A DNA stretch of 64,000 nt from Pseudomonas rhizophila. Lineage in GTDB: Bacteria; Pseudomonadota; Gammaproteobacteria; Pseudomonadales; Pseudomonadaceae. The stretch lies in assembly GCF_003033885.1 (NCBI RefSeq), contig NZ_CP024081.1:1429393-1493392 (forward strand). The letters run 5' to 3'. Of the stretch, positions 51,379 to 60,565 are shown in pieces. The first letter of the stretch is position 1, and every line of letters starts with the position of its first letter. The translations under genes and the position numbers were made by a program. The notes beneath the pieces were generated by a model. That model saw nothing but the letters and a program-made list of their open reading frames with translations, ran no database searches and was not told where the DNA came from.

Positions 51379-53205
51379 ATGAGTCGTACATCCAGCGACG
51401 CCATTACCTGGGGCAAGATGCTGCGCAAGCTACCCACTATTGCCAGAGCCATTCCCCGTATCGTCAAAGGCATGAAGCTCGCCAACGTCCAGGACCCGAC
51501 CCAGCCTTGCGGCCTGGGCTGGTGTTTCGAACAGGCCACCCAGCGCAATCCCCAAGGGCCGGCGTTGTTGTGTGGCGACACGGTATTGAGTTACGCGCAG
51601 GCCAACGAACAGGCCAATCGCATCGCTCATTACCTGTTGGCACAGGGCATCGGCAAGGGCGACTGCGTGGCGATTTTCATCGAGAATCGGCCAGAGATGC
51701 TGGTGACGGTGCTGGCGGTGGCGAAGGTCGGTGCGGTCAGCGCCATGGTCAACACCTCGCAGACCGGGGACGCGCTGGTGCACAGCCTGGCGTTGGTCAC
51801 GCCTGTCGCGGTGGTGGTCGGGGCAGAACGGGTCGCGGCCTTCAACGACGTGCGAGCCCGCACCTCACTGTCCGGCCACCGAACCTGGTGGGTCGCCGAC
51901 CAGGACAGCGCCGTCGTTCCTTCCGGTTTTGTCGATCTGATAAGTAGCAGCGCCAGCCATCCAGGTGACAACCCGGCCAGCAGTCAGCAGGTTTTTTTCA
52001 ACGACCCATGTTTTTATCTCTACACCTCGGGCACTACCGGGCTGCCCAAGGCCGGGGTGTTTCGCCACGGGCGCTGGATGCGCACTTCCACCAGTTTCGG
52101 CCTGATCGCCCTGGACATGCAGCCCGCGGATGTCTTGTATTGCACGCTGCCGCTGTACCACGCCACGGGCCTGTGCGTGTGCTGGGGAGCGGCGATCTGC
52201 GGCGCCTCGGGGTTTGCGATCCGGCGCAAGTTCAGCGCCAGCCAGTTCTGGAGTGACGTTCGCCGTTACCGGGCCACCACCCTGGGCTATGTCGGTGAAT
52301 TGTGTCGCTACCTGGTCGACCAGCCCGCCAGTGCCGAGGACCGGCGGCACGAGGTCCGGAAGATGATCGGCAACGGCTTGCGCCCCGGGGCATGGTCGGC
52401 CTTCAAGACGCGTTTTGGTGTCGACCATATCTGCGAGCTGTACGCGGCCAGCGACGGCAATATCGGCTTCACCAATGTGCTGAATTTCGACAACACCGTC
52501 GGATTTTCCCTGATGGGCTGGGAACTGGTGCAGTACGACCATGACAGCGGGGCTCCGTTGCGCAACCTGCAAGGCCGGATGCAGAAAGTACCCAAGGGAG
52601 AACCGGGCCTGCTGATGGCGCGCATTGACGACAAGGCGCCGCTGGACGGTTACACCGATCCGGCCAAGACCGAAAAAACCATCTTCAAGGATGTCTTCGT
52701 TCCTGGTGACCGTTACTTCAATACCGGTGACCTGCTGCGCAACATCGGCTTCGGCCATGGGCAGTTCGTTGATCGCCTCGGTGATACCTATCGCTGGAAG
52801 GGCGAGAACGTCTCCACCACGGAAGTTGAAAACGTATTGCTACAGCACGCGCAAATCGCCGAGGCGGTGGCTTATGGCGTCGAAATCAATGGCACCAATG
52901 GCCGCGCCGGCATGGCGGCGATTACTCCGTCCGAATCCCTGGCTACCCTGGATTTTGCTGAGCTGTTGCAATTTTTGCAGTGCAAGTTGCCGGCCTATGC
53001 GGTGCCGTTGTTCTTGCGCATCAAGGTAAAAATGGACACCACCGGCACCTTCAAATACCAGAAAAACCGCCTCAAGAGCGAAGCCTTCGACCCGTGCGCC
53101 ACGGACGATGAGCCGGTCTACGCCTGGCTGCCCGGCACCGCGACCTACGTGCGGGTCGACCGGCAACTGGCGGCGCAGATTCAGCAGGGACAGTACCGTT
53201 ATTGA
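51379..53205 (+). CDS. Long-chain/very-long-chain acyl-CoA synthetase (FadD6/FATP type)
   Basis: AMP-forming fatty acid-CoA ligase of 608 residues. The P-loop motif is YLYTSGTTGLPKAG; the linker block FNTGDLLRNIGFGHGQFVDR and the TYRWKGENVSTTEVE motif match the FATP-like VLACS group, whose members couple uptake and activation. I start at MSRTSSDAIT (51379) with GGGAG five to six bases upstream; the earlier open frame lacks a ribosome site. It probably acts at the inner membrane in fatty acid use. Confidence 0.9.
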   Translation: MSRTSSDAITWGKMLRKLPTIARAIPRIVKGMKLANVQDPTQPCGLGWCFEQATQRNPQGPALLCGDTVLSYAQANEQANRIAHYLLAQGIGKGDCVAIFIENRPEMLVTVLAVAKVGAVSAMVNTSQTGDALVHSLALVTPVAVVVGAERVAAFNDVRARTSLSGHRTWWVADQDSAVVPSGFVDLISSSASHPGDNPASSQQVFFNDPCFYLYTSGTTGLPKAGVFRHGRWMRTSTSFGLIALDMQPADVLYCTLPLYHATGLCVCWGAAICGASGFAIRRKFSASQFWSDVRRYRATTLGYVGELCRYLVDQPASAEDRRHEVRKMIGNGLRPGAWSAFKTRFGVDHICELYAASDGNIGFTNVLNFDNTVGFSLMGWELVQYDHDSGAPLRNLQGRMQKVPKGEPGLLMARIDDKAPLDGYTDPAKTEKTIFKDVFVPGDRYFNTGDLLRNIGFGHGQFVDRLGDTYRWKGENVSTTEVENVLLQHAQIAEAVAYGVEINGTNGRAGMAAITPSESLATLDFAELLQFLQCKLPAYAVPLFLRIKVKMDTTGTFKYQKNRLKSEAFDPCATDDEPVYAWLPGTATYVRVDRQLAAQIQQGQYRY

Positions 53206-53299
53206 TTCTGACTATGCACGGTGCAGAGAAAAAAGGGATGACAGGCCTGGAGTCCCTCGGGAAACTAGCCGCTTTGCGAAGACTTAAGTGGAGTTTCCC

Positions 53300-53818
53300 A
53301 TGTCCGATACAAGCCGCCAGATGACCCCGGAAGAGGCTGCGGAGTTTGCCGAACAGGTGTTCAATGTCGCACGCCAGGGTGACGCCGCCATGATGGCCGC
53401 CTTGCTGAGCAAAGGTTTGCCCCCCAACCTGCGCAATCACAAGGGTGACACCTTGCTGATGCTGGCCGCTTACCACGGGCATGTGGAGACGGTGAAGGTA
53501 TTGCTGGAAAACAAGGCTGATCCGGAAATCCGCAATGACAATGGCCAGAGCCCGATTGCCGGTGCGGCGTTCAAGGGCGACCTGGCCGTGGTCACCGCGC
53601 TGGTAGACGGCGGGGCGCAAGTGGAAGGCTCGTCCTTCGATGGTCGCACCGCGTTGATGATGGCGGCGATGTTCAATCGTGTGGAGATCGTCGATTACCT
53701 GATCAGCAAAGGCGCCGACCCCAAGGCCAAGGATGCCAACGGCGTCTCGGCGCTGGATGCAGCCAGGACCATGGGCGCGGTGGATACCACGGCGCAGTTG
53801 GAGAAGTTGTTGGGTTGA
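53300..53818 (+). CDS. Ankyrin-repeat protein
   Basis: A 172-residue protein made almost wholly of about four to five ankyrin repeats (KGDTLLMLAAYHGHVETVKV, NGQSPIAGAAFKGDLAVVTA, DGRTALMMAAMFNRVEIVDY, NGVSALDAARTMGA). It has no signal peptide, so it is probably a cytoplasmic protein-binding scaffold. The ATG at 53300 has GGAG six bases upstream. The partner is not evident; it follows the synthetase gene by 94 bases. Confidence 0.88.
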   Translation: MSDTSRQMTPEEAAEFAEQVFNVARQGDAAMMAALLSKGLPPNLRNHKGDTLLMLAAYHGHVETVKVLLENKADPEIRNDNGQSPIAGAAFKGDLAVVTALVDGGAQVEGSSFDGRTALMMAAMFNRVEIVDYLISKGADPKAKDANGVSALDAARTMGAVDTTAQLEKLLG

Positions 53819-53829
53819 TCCCTATCTTT

Positions 53830-53875
53830 TGGGGCTGCTTTGCAGCCCAGCGGGGATAAATCCCCTCGCCACAAA
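53830..53875. repeat. Single REP element (GTGGCGAGGGG type)
   Basis: One inverted-orientation copy with its GGCTGCTTTGCAGCC arm hairpin, just after the ankyrin gene; possibly its terminator. Confidence 0.75.
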
Positions 53876-53962
53876 AGCTCCCAGGCCACAGCTTTCTGAC
53901 TCAATCAATGTGATGCGCTATCCTGCGCGCCCTCAAAACCCAATCGCCACAGGATTTTCCCC

Positions 53963-54493
53963 ATGAAAGCCGCACTCGTCGAACTCATCAGCAAAATAAG
54001 CTCCGGCTGCCTGGGCGATGCGGACGTTGCGAAAATCGCTGACGAAGCGGCCCAGGCCTACGCCGACCCGGCGGCTTTTCTGGCGGCCAACCCGGACATC
54101 AACTACGACGACAGCTTCCCGATTCCACTGGGCGAGTGGGTGGTGGTGGGGAGTCTGCCGGACACCGTGTTGTTTCAGGCCGACACTTATGTAGAGCTGT
54201 TCGAACAGATCGTTGCCTCGTTCGGACCCGGTGTGGCCTTCAACCTCAAGCCCAAGCAACTGGCGAAAACCGAAGCCCTGACGGCGCTCAATCGCATCCA
54301 GATCCAGATGAGCAGTCTGAACAAGGAAAACGGCGGTTATGTGCTGATGAATTTCAGCCAGTTGCTCGACGATGAACTGCAAATGGTTCTGGTGTATGGC
54401 AACGACGTGCCGCGCGTGCTGGAGCTGTGCGCCGAAGTCGGCATCGCCGCCGCGCCGGCCCTGGAAGCGTTGAAGGTTGCGATCCACGTCTGA
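53963..54493 (+). CDS. Conserved hypothetical cytosolic protein
   Basis: A 176-residue acidic protein I cannot assign. The N-terminal half is helical (VAKIADEAAQAYADPAAFLA); a central FPIPLGEWVVVGSLPDT is followed by a mixed alpha/beta part ending EALKVAIHV. No membrane segment or signal peptide. Codon use matches the core genome, so it is likely an ordinary Pseudomonas gene. Context (ankyrin protein before, small membrane peptide after) gives no function. Confidence 0.75.
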   Translation: MKAALVELISKISSGCLGDADVAKIADEAAQAYADPAAFLAANPDINYDDSFPIPLGEWVVVGSLPDTVLFQADTYVELFEQIVASFGPGVAFNLKPKQLAKTEALTALNRIQIQMSSLNKENGGYVLMNFSQLLDDELQMVLVYGNDVPRVLELCAEVGIAAAPALEALKVAIHV

Positions 54494-54564
54494 CGCAATA
54501 AAACGGAACCCTCGCCGGGCCCCCGCTATCCTAAGTGGGCATATCACCATCTGGGAGCGACACC

Positions 54565-54756
54565 ATGGGTTCCACCTTCAACGGCCTGATTGGCCTGATC
54601 ATCCTGGCGCTCGATATCTGGGCGATCATCAATGTGCTCAAGAGTGGCGCGGGAACGGGGGCAAAAGTCCTGTGGGTGCTGTTGATCCTTCTGCTGCCAG
54701 TGCTGGGCCTGATCATCTGGGCGATTGCCGGGCCGCGGGGCAACGTGCGGATCTGA
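54565..54756 (+). CDS. Small PLDc_N-domain membrane peptide
   Basis: A 63-residue protein with two helices (LIGLIILALDIWAIINVL and VLWVLLILLLPVLGLIIWAIAG). It matches the phospholipase D-nuclease N-terminal domain that also exists as a stand-alone small protein. The ATG at 54565 has GGGAG eight bases upstream. Function unknown; membrane-associated. Confidence 0.85.
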   Translation: MGSTFNGLIGLIILALDIWAIINVLKSGAGTGAKVLWVLLILLLPVLGLIIWAIAGPRGNVRI

Positions 54757-54819
54757 CCGCTTTTTGATGTTGCCCGGCAGGCCTCGGCCGCCGGGCATTA
54801 CGACCCTGTCGCGACGGTA

Positions 54820-56025
54820 TCAGGCCGTCGCCAGTGCGTGTTTTTTCGAGGTCTTCAGGAAACTCAGCAAGGCAAGCAGCGGGAAGCCGCTGCCGATGAT
54901 CACCACCCATAACCAGCCGCCGTGCTCGTACACCGCGCTGGCAATCGATGAACCAAACGCGCCGCCGACGAAGATGCTGGTCATGTACAGCGCATTGAGA
55001 CGACTGCGGCTTTTGGCATCGAGGGCATAGATGGTGCGCTGGCCCAGGACCATGTTCATCTGCACACAGAAATCCAGCACCACGCCCGTAACCGCTAGGC
55101 CAATAACGCTGTAGAGCGGATGGATGAACGCTGGCAGAAAACTCAGGCTGGCCAACAGCATTGCCAGCAACGAAGCGATGCGGGTATGACCGGCATCCGC
55201 CAGGCGACCGGCAATGGGCGCGGCGATGGCGCCAATGGCACCGACCAGGGCGAACAGGGCGATTTCAGTTTGCGACAGACCATGATTGCGCGACAGCTCC
55301 AGCGGCACGGCGGTCCAGAACAGGCTGAAGGTGGCGAACATGCAGGCCTGGTAAAAGGCTCGTTGGCGCAACAATGGCTGCTGGCGCAACAGGGTGCCGA
55401 GCGAGCCCAGCAGTTGGCCATAAGAGGCGCTGTGGTCGGGTTGGCGCCTGGGCACGGTCAATGCGAGGACGATGCTGATCGCCGCCATCAAGGCGGCGGC
55501 GATCATGAACATCGCCCGCCAGCCGAAGTGATCGGCCACCACGCTTGAGATCGGCCGCGCCAGCAGGATCCCCAGCAGCAGGCCGCCCATGATCCCGCCC
55601 ACGACCCGCCCTCTGGACTCTTCCGGGGCCAAGTGCGCGGCCAGCGGGATCAGGACTTGCACCGACACCGAACTGAACCCCACCAGCAGCGAGACCAGCA
55701 GGAACACGTTCGGCTGGTCGGTGAACGCTGCCGCCAACAGACTGGCAATCGCCACAACGGTGGTGAGGATCATCAGGCGACGGTTTTCCAGCAGGTCCCC
55801 CAGTGGCACGAGGAAAAACAGGCCCAGGGCATAACCGATCTGAGTCAGCGAGACGATCAGGCTGGCCATGGTGCTGCTCAGGCCGACGTCGGGTGCGATC
55901 AGTTCGATAATGGGCTGGGCGTAGTAGATGTTGGCGACAATGGCGCCGCAGCAGAAGGCGAAGAGCAGGACCATGCCGCGAGTCAGGCTTGTACCGGCGG
56001 GCACGGAGGAGGGATGGGCACTCAT
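54820..56025 (-). CDS. MFS transporter (DHA1-type exporter)
   Basis: Inner-membrane carrier of 401 residues with 12 predicted helices. Typical MFS loop motif between helices 2 and 3: FFLVPLGDLLENRRLM. It resembles sugar or drug efflux proteins (AraJ/YgaY-like); the substrate cannot be deduced. Convergent with the PLDc_N peptide gene. Confidence 0.9.
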   Translation of the reverse strand: MSAHPSSVPAGTSLTRGMVLLFAFCCGAIVANIYYAQPIIELIAPDVGLSSTMASLIVSLTQIGYALGLFFLVPLGDLLENRRLMILTTVVAIASLLAAAFTDQPNVFLLVSLLVGFSSVSVQVLIPLAAHLAPEESRGRVVGGIMGGLLLGILLARPISSVVADHFGWRAMFMIAAALMAAISIVLALTVPRRQPDHSASYGQLLGSLGTLLRQQPLLRQRAFYQACMFATFSLFWTAVPLELSRNHGLSQTEIALFALVGAIGAIAAPIAGRLADAGHTRIASLLAMLLASLSFLPAFIHPLYSVIGLAVTGVVLDFCVQMNMVLGQRTIYALDAKSRSRLNALYMTSIFVGGAFGSSIASAVYEHGGWLWVVIIGSGFPLLALLSFLKTSKKHALATA

Positions 56026-56139
56026 GGCAATCTCATTAGTAGCTTGAAAGGATGGCGTGAGGCTAAAGAGTTAGCGGGCTCTGGAACAGGCTTTGTGGCT
56101 GATATCGGACATGCTTGCTATTGATGATGAAACAGGCGT

Positions 56140-56170
56140 GATCGTTCCCACGCGGGGCCTGGGAACGATC
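56140..56170. repeat. GATCGTTCCCA inverted repeat
   Basis: Perfect 11-base arms (56140-56150 and 56160-56170) around a 9-base loop. A different repeat family from the REPs above, known to me from fluorescent pseudomonads. It lies 16 bases after the sulfate-binding-protein stop and may act as its terminator. Confidence 0.7.
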
Positions 56171-56186
56171 AAATGTGGATAGGACG

Positions 56187-57185
56187 TTATTGCCCGCTGT
56201 AGATCTGGTCGAAAACCCCACCGTCATTGAAGTGAGTCTTCTGCACTGTGCGCCAGTCGCCGAAGGTTTTTTCCACGGACAGGAAGTCCACTTTCGGGAA
56301 ACGGTCGGTGTATTTGGCGAGTACCGCAGGGTCCCGTGGGCGCAGGTAGTTGGCGGCGGCGATTTCCTGGCCTTCGGGCGACCACAGGTACTTGAGGTAG
56401 GCCTCGGCGGCCTCGCGAGAACCTTTCTTCTCGACCACTTTATCGACCACGCTCACCGGTGGCTCGGCTTCGGCAGAAACGCTCGGGTAGATCACCTCGA
56501 ACTGGTCGCGGCCAAATTCGCGGGCGATCATCTCGGCTTCGTTTTCAAAGGTCACCAGCACGTCGCCGATCTGGTTGGTCATGAAAGTGGTCGTCGCGGC
56601 ACGGCCACCGGTATCCAGTACCGGCGCCTGCTTGAACAGTTTGCCGACGAAGGCTTTGGCCTTGTTCTCGTCACCGCCATTCTTGAGCACATACCCCCAG
56701 GCCGACAGGTAGGTGTAGCGACCGTTGCCGGAGGTCTTTGGGTTGGGCACGATCACCTGCACGCCGTCCTTGAGCAGGTCGGGCCAATCTTTCAGCGCTT
56801 TCGGGTTGCCCTTGCGCACGATGAACACGGTGGCCGAGGTGAACGGGGCACTGTTGTTCGGCAAGCGGGTGACCCAGTTTTCGGGCACCAGTTTGCCGTT
56901 ATCCGCCAGGGCATTGATGTCGGTGGCCATATTCATGGTGATGACGTCAGCTGGCAGCCCGTCGATCACCGAGCGTGCCTGCTTGCTGGAACCGCCGAAA
57001 GACATCTGCACGATGATGTTTTCGTTGTGCTCGGCCTGCCAGTGTTTCTGGAAAGCCGTGTTGTAGTCCTTGTAGAAATCGCGCATCACGTCGTAGGAAA
57101 CGTTGAGCAGGGGCGGGGCGGCGTGGGCCAGGCTGCCAAAGGTCAGGCCAGCGGCGAGAAGGGAGGCACCAAAGAAGTTCTTCAC
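56187..57185 (-). CDS. cysP: Sulfate/thiosulfate ABC transporter binding protein
   Basis: Periplasmic binding protein of 332 residues for sulfate or thiosulfate. Starts at GTG 57185 (AGGA seven to eight bases upstream) with signal peptide VKNFFGASLLAAGLTFGSLA. Family motifs: LLNVSYDVMRDFYKDYN, FGGSSKQARSVIDGLPADV, PNPKTSGNGRYTYLSAWGY and VTFENEAEMIA. No permease or ATPase gene is adjacent, so it must use transporter parts encoded elsewhere. The symbol follows PA1493; sbp is possible. Confidence 0.9.
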   Translation of the reverse strand: MKNFFGASLLAAGLTFGSLAHAAPPLLNVSYDVMRDFYKDYNTAFQKHWQAEHNENIIVQMSFGGSSKQARSVIDGLPADVITMNMATDINALADNGKLVPENWVTRLPNNSAPFTSATVFIVRKGNPKALKDWPDLLKDGVQVIVPNPKTSGNGRYTYLSAWGYVLKNGGDENKAKAFVGKLFKQAPVLDTGGRAATTTFMTNQIGDVLVTFENEAEMIAREFGRDQFEVIYPSVSAEAEPPVSVVDKVVEKKGSREAAEAYLKYLWSPEGQEIAAANYLRPRDPAVLAKYTDRFPKVDFLSVEKTFGDWRTVQKTHFNDGGVFDQIYSGQ

Positions 57186-57279
57186 TGCGAATTCCTTTTT
57201 ATTTGAAAGGGGTTCCGGGCAATTAGCCGGCACACTAGCGGCAAGCCAATAGGCCATCAAGCATTAAAAAGTGCTTTGC

Positions 57280-58101
57280 TTATTCCAGTTTCTTAAACAG
57301 CGCATTGCCGCAACGGGAGCAGAACGCAGCTCCATGATCGTGGTTGTTTTTGCTGCAGACCGGACAATCATGCTTGAGCTGGTCACCGCGCATGGCCGTG
57401 GCCAGCTCAGCGGTGAAAATGCCCGTCGGCACGGCGATGATCGAGTAACCGGTGATCATCACCAGGGACGAAACCACCTGGCCCAATGCCGTCTTGGGCA
57501 CGATATCGCCAAAGCCCACGGTGGTCAGTGTGACGATGGCCCAATAGATGCCCTTGGGAATGCTGGTGAAACCGTTCTCGGGGCCTTCAATGACGTACAT
57601 CAAGGTGCCGAACACGGTCACCAGGGTCGAGACGCTGACCAGGAACACGATGATTTTCTGCTTGCTCCCCCGCAGCGCCGCCAGTAGGTAGTTGGCTTGC
57701 TTGAGGTAAGGGCTGAGCTTGAGCACGCGGAATATCCGCAGCATGCGAATGATGCGAACGATCAGCAGATACTGGGCGTCGCTGTAGTACAGCGCCAGGA
57801 TCCCGGGCACGATCGCCAGCAAGTCCACCAGGCCGTAGAAGCTGAACGCATAGCGCAGGGGCTTGGGCGAGCAGTACAGGCGCAGGCCATATTCGACGAT
57901 GAAGATGAAGGTGAACCCCCATTCGATGGCGGCCAGCAGGGAGGCGTAGTTCTGGTGCACGCTGTCGATGCTGTCGAGCATCACGATCACCAGGCTGGCG
58001 AGGATGATCAACAGCAGTGTGCTGTCGAAGCGCCGGCCGGCCACGGTGTCGGTCTGGAAAATGATCACGTAGAGGCGTTCACGCCAGTTGCTGCTATCCA
58101 T
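57280..58101 (-). CDS. Voltage-gated-like potassium channel with C-terminal zinc ribbon
   Basis: Inner-membrane ion channel of 273 residues. Six helices are visible, with an S4-like Arg-rich segment (VRIIRMLRIFRVLKLSP) and the selectivity filter TLTTVGFGDI in the pore loop. After S6, a short cytoplasmic tail carries CPVCSKNNHDHGAAFCSRCG, a CxxC...CxxC zinc ribbon that may sense metal or redox state (inference). I start at ATG 58101; the TTG six codons earlier also fits. It lies next to the urea transporter, as I recall for PA1496/PA1497. Confidence 0.88.
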   Translation of the reverse strand: MDSSNWRERLYVIIFQTDTVAGRRFDSTLLLIILASLVIVMLDSIDSVHQNYASLLAAIEWGFTFIFIVEYGLRLYCSPKPLRYAFSFYGLVDLLAIVPGILALYYSDAQYLLIVRIIRMLRIFRVLKLSPYLKQANYLLAALRGSKQKIIVFLVSVSTLVTVFGTLMYVIEGPENGFTSIPKGIYWAIVTLTTVGFGDIVPKTALGQVVSSLVMITGYSIIAVPTGIFTAELATAMRGDQLKHDCPVCSKNNHDHGAAFCSRCGNALFKKLE

Positions 58102-58122
58102 AACCTTCGCCTGAACCAATAG

Positions 58123-59025
58123 TCAGCGAAGCCTAGGGTGATTGCCCCGCAAAGCGCAAGGCGCAGTGTCCCGACTGGCCTGTTGCCACACTCGGTGGGT
58201 GGCATGAACCAGCCAGCAGGCCAGGATGAAGGGCGCGGTCAGCGGCGCCAGACCGAGGGCAAGAAAGCCCGGTGTGAGTATGAGCGCCAGCACAATACCC
58301 GCCAGCGGCAACCATCGCTGGCGGCGTTGTTGGCTGAGGGCCAGCGCCACCAGGGCCGGGTTATAACCGCCGAGCCCCGACAGGGCTTGGGTCGTGTCGT
58401 GATGCAGCAGGGAGAACCCCAGGCCAGCGGCTGAACCCAGCATCGCCCACCCGGCGGCGCGTGGATTGGCAATCAACAATCCCACAGCGATCAGCGCACC
58501 GGCGAATGGCTGGTCGAGAAACATGACCTGACCGAGTCCGCTCCAACAAGCGGCCAGCAAATTGGCCATCGTCAGTTCAACCGAAACGGGTGATGGCTGT
58601 GCCGGGGCAAAACTCAGCAGCAACCAGCCCAGCGCCACGAACGGCGCGGTGTAGGCGGGCAGGCACTGAGGGCCACGGCTGCGCTTGAGCCATTGCTCGG
58701 TCAACATCGCGCTGAGGCCGCCGCTGGCAATAATCAATGGCGGCAACACGGCTGACCAGGGTAACGCGAGGCTCAATAGCAAGCCCAGCAGGATGCCGTT
58801 GTAACTGAACAGTCCGGCCTGTCGATCAACCTTGGCATAACCGCGTCGCTGGGCGGTGAGCAACCCGGCCACGCCGCCGAGCAACGCACCGCCAAACAAG
58901 GCGGGTGCGGTGAAGAGAATCGCCAGCAGGCACAGCAGACCGCACAGCGGATGACGCTGGAGGAAAATCTGGCTGAAGCCGTTGAGCAGGGCGGTGGCCC
59001 AGTCGGGGCAGTGGGTGTTGGGCAT
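58123..59025 (-). CDS. Urea transporter (UT family)
   Basis: Inner-membrane urea channel of 300 residues with about ten helices. The UT signature LPAYTAPF (LPxxTxPF) and GLFSYNGILLGL are present, with a second-half repeat (LSGLGGYNPALVALAL). It probably takes up, or vents, urea. Urea is also produced by allantoicase and ureidoglycolate lyase encoded earlier in the window. It precedes the potassium channel by 21 bases on the same strand. Confidence 0.88.
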   Translation of the reverse strand: MPNTHCPDWATALLNGFSQIFLQRHPLCGLLCLLAILFTAPALFGGALLGGVAGLLTAQRRGYAKVDRQAGLFSYNGILLGLLLSLALPWSAVLPPLIIASGGLSAMLTEQWLKRSRGPQCLPAYTAPFVALGWLLLSFAPAQPSPVSVELTMANLLAACWSGLGQVMFLDQPFAGALIAVGLLIANPRAAGWAMLGSAAGLGFSLLHHDTTQALSGLGGYNPALVALALSQQRRQRWLPLAGIVLALILTPGFLALGLAPLTAPFILACWLVHATHRVWQQASRDTAPCALRGNHPRLR

Positions 59026-59057
59026 GGCTAGGCGTGTCTGAGGGACCGAGTGGGTTT

Positions 59058-59134
59058 CATCGCGAGCAGGCTCGCTCCCACACAGGATCTGTGGTGTTCA
59101 CAAAAACCCTGTGGGAGCGAGCCTGCTCGCGATG
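59058..59134. repeat. REP inverted pair (REPIN)
   Basis: Inverted REP copies about 26 bases apart between pykF and the urea transporter gene. Confidence 0.85.
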
Positions 59135-59149
59135 AGGCCGATACAGGCG

Positions 59150-60565
59150 CTAAATCAACGTCTCAATGCGCAACGAATTGGTCGACCCCGGCTGCCCGAA
59201 CGGCACGCCGGCTGTGATCAGTAGGGTGTCGCCCCGCTGGGCCATGCCCTGGGCCTGGGCGATTTCCAGGGCCGTAGAGCACACTTCGTCCACTTGGCGC
59301 AGCCGATCGTTGACCACCGAATGCACGCCCCAGGCCACCGTCAGACGGCGGGCTGCTTGCAGGTTGGGCGTGAGGTTGAGGATCGGCACCGTCGGCCGCT
59401 CCCGCGCCGCCCGCAGGCTGGAGCTGCCCGATTCGCTGTAGTTCACCAGCACCGCTACCGGCAGTACATTGCTGATACGCCGGATTGCGCAACTGATGGC
59501 GTCCGACGCCGTGGCTTCGGCCTTCGGCCGGCTGACATCCAACTGCGCCTGGTAATCCGGGCCGTTCTCCACCTGGCGGATGATCTTGCTCATGATCTGC
59601 ACGGCTTCGAGGGGGTAATCGCCCGACGCGGTTTCCGCCGACAGCATCACTGCATCGGCCCCTTCAGCCACGGCGTTGGCCACATCGGTGACTTCGGCTC
59701 GGGTGGGTGCGGGAGAAAAACGCATGGATTCGAGCATCTGCGTGGCCACCACCACCGGTTTACCAAGGGCGCGGCAGGTGCCGATGATGTTCTTCTGGAT
59801 CTGCGGCACGCTTTCGGCCGGCACTTCGACACCCAAGTCACCCCGGGCAACCATGATCGCGTCGCTCAGTTCGGCGATCTCCCGAAGCTGGGTCACCGCC
59901 GACGGTTTCTCGATCTTGGCCATCAGGAATGCCTTGTCGCCAATCAACGCACGCGCCTCGCGGATGTCCTCGGGGCGCTGCACGAACGACAGCGCCACCC
60001 AGTCCACGCCCAGCTCCAGGCCAAAGCTCAAGTCGCGACGGTCCTTGGCGGTCAGCGGGCTCATGTCGAGCACGGCCTGGGGCACATTCACGCCTTTGCG
60101 GTCTGACAGTTCGCCGCCGTTGAGCACTTGGGTGTCGATGGCATCGGCGTGTTTGGTGGTCACACGCAGGCGCAGCTTGCCGTCGTCCAGCAGCAGGTCC
60201 ATGCCCGGCTCCAGGGCCGCGATGATCTGTGGGTGGGGCAGGTTGACCCGCTGTTCATCGCCGGGCGTGGCGTCCAGATCCAGGCGCAGGGCCTGGCCGC
60301 GTTGCAGCAGCACTTTGCCGTCGGCGAATGTACCCACGCGAAGTTTCGGGCCCTGCAAGTCCATCAGAATGCCCAGTGGGTAGTTGAGCTGCTGCTCGAC
60401 GTCACGAATCCACTGGTAGCGCTGGGCGTGGTCGGCATGCTCGCCGTGGCTGAAGTTCAGGCGGAAAATATTCACGCCGGCTTGCACCAGTTCACGAATG
60501 TCATCGATCCCACGGGTTGCGGGGCCAAGGGTCGCGAGAATCTTGACCTTTTTATCAGGCGTCAT
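59150..60565 (-). CDS. pykF: Pyruvate kinase
   Basis: Glycolytic enzyme of 471 residues converting PEP and ADP to pyruvate and ATP. Motifs: KILATLGPATRG, FRLNFSHGEH, MDLQGPKLRVG, MVARGDLGVEVP and the active-site MAKIEKPSAV. It starts at ATG 60565, overlapping the ttuD end by 11 bases. In this operon it completes conversion of glyoxylate-derived glycerate to pyruvate. Assigned pykF rather than pykA by context (PA1498). Confidence 0.94.
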   Translation of the reverse strand: MTPDKKVKILATLGPATRGIDDIRELVQAGVNIFRLNFSHGEHADHAQRYQWIRDVEQQLNYPLGILMDLQGPKLRVGTFADGKVLLQRGQALRLDLDATPGDEQRVNLPHPQIIAALEPGMDLLLDDGKLRLRVTTKHADAIDTQVLNGGELSDRKGVNVPQAVLDMSPLTAKDRRDLSFGLELGVDWVALSFVQRPEDIREARALIGDKAFLMAKIEKPSAVTQLREIAELSDAIMVARGDLGVEVPAESVPQIQKNIIGTCRALGKPVVVATQMLESMRFSPAPTRAEVTDVANAVAEGADAVMLSAETASGDYPLEAVQIMSKIIRQVENGPDYQAQLDVSRPKAEATASDAISCAIRRISNVLPVAVLVNYSESGSSSLRAARERPTVPILNLTPNLQAARRLTVAWGVHSVVNDRLRQVDEVCSTALEIAQAQGMAQRGDTLLITAGVPFGQPGSTNSLRIETLI

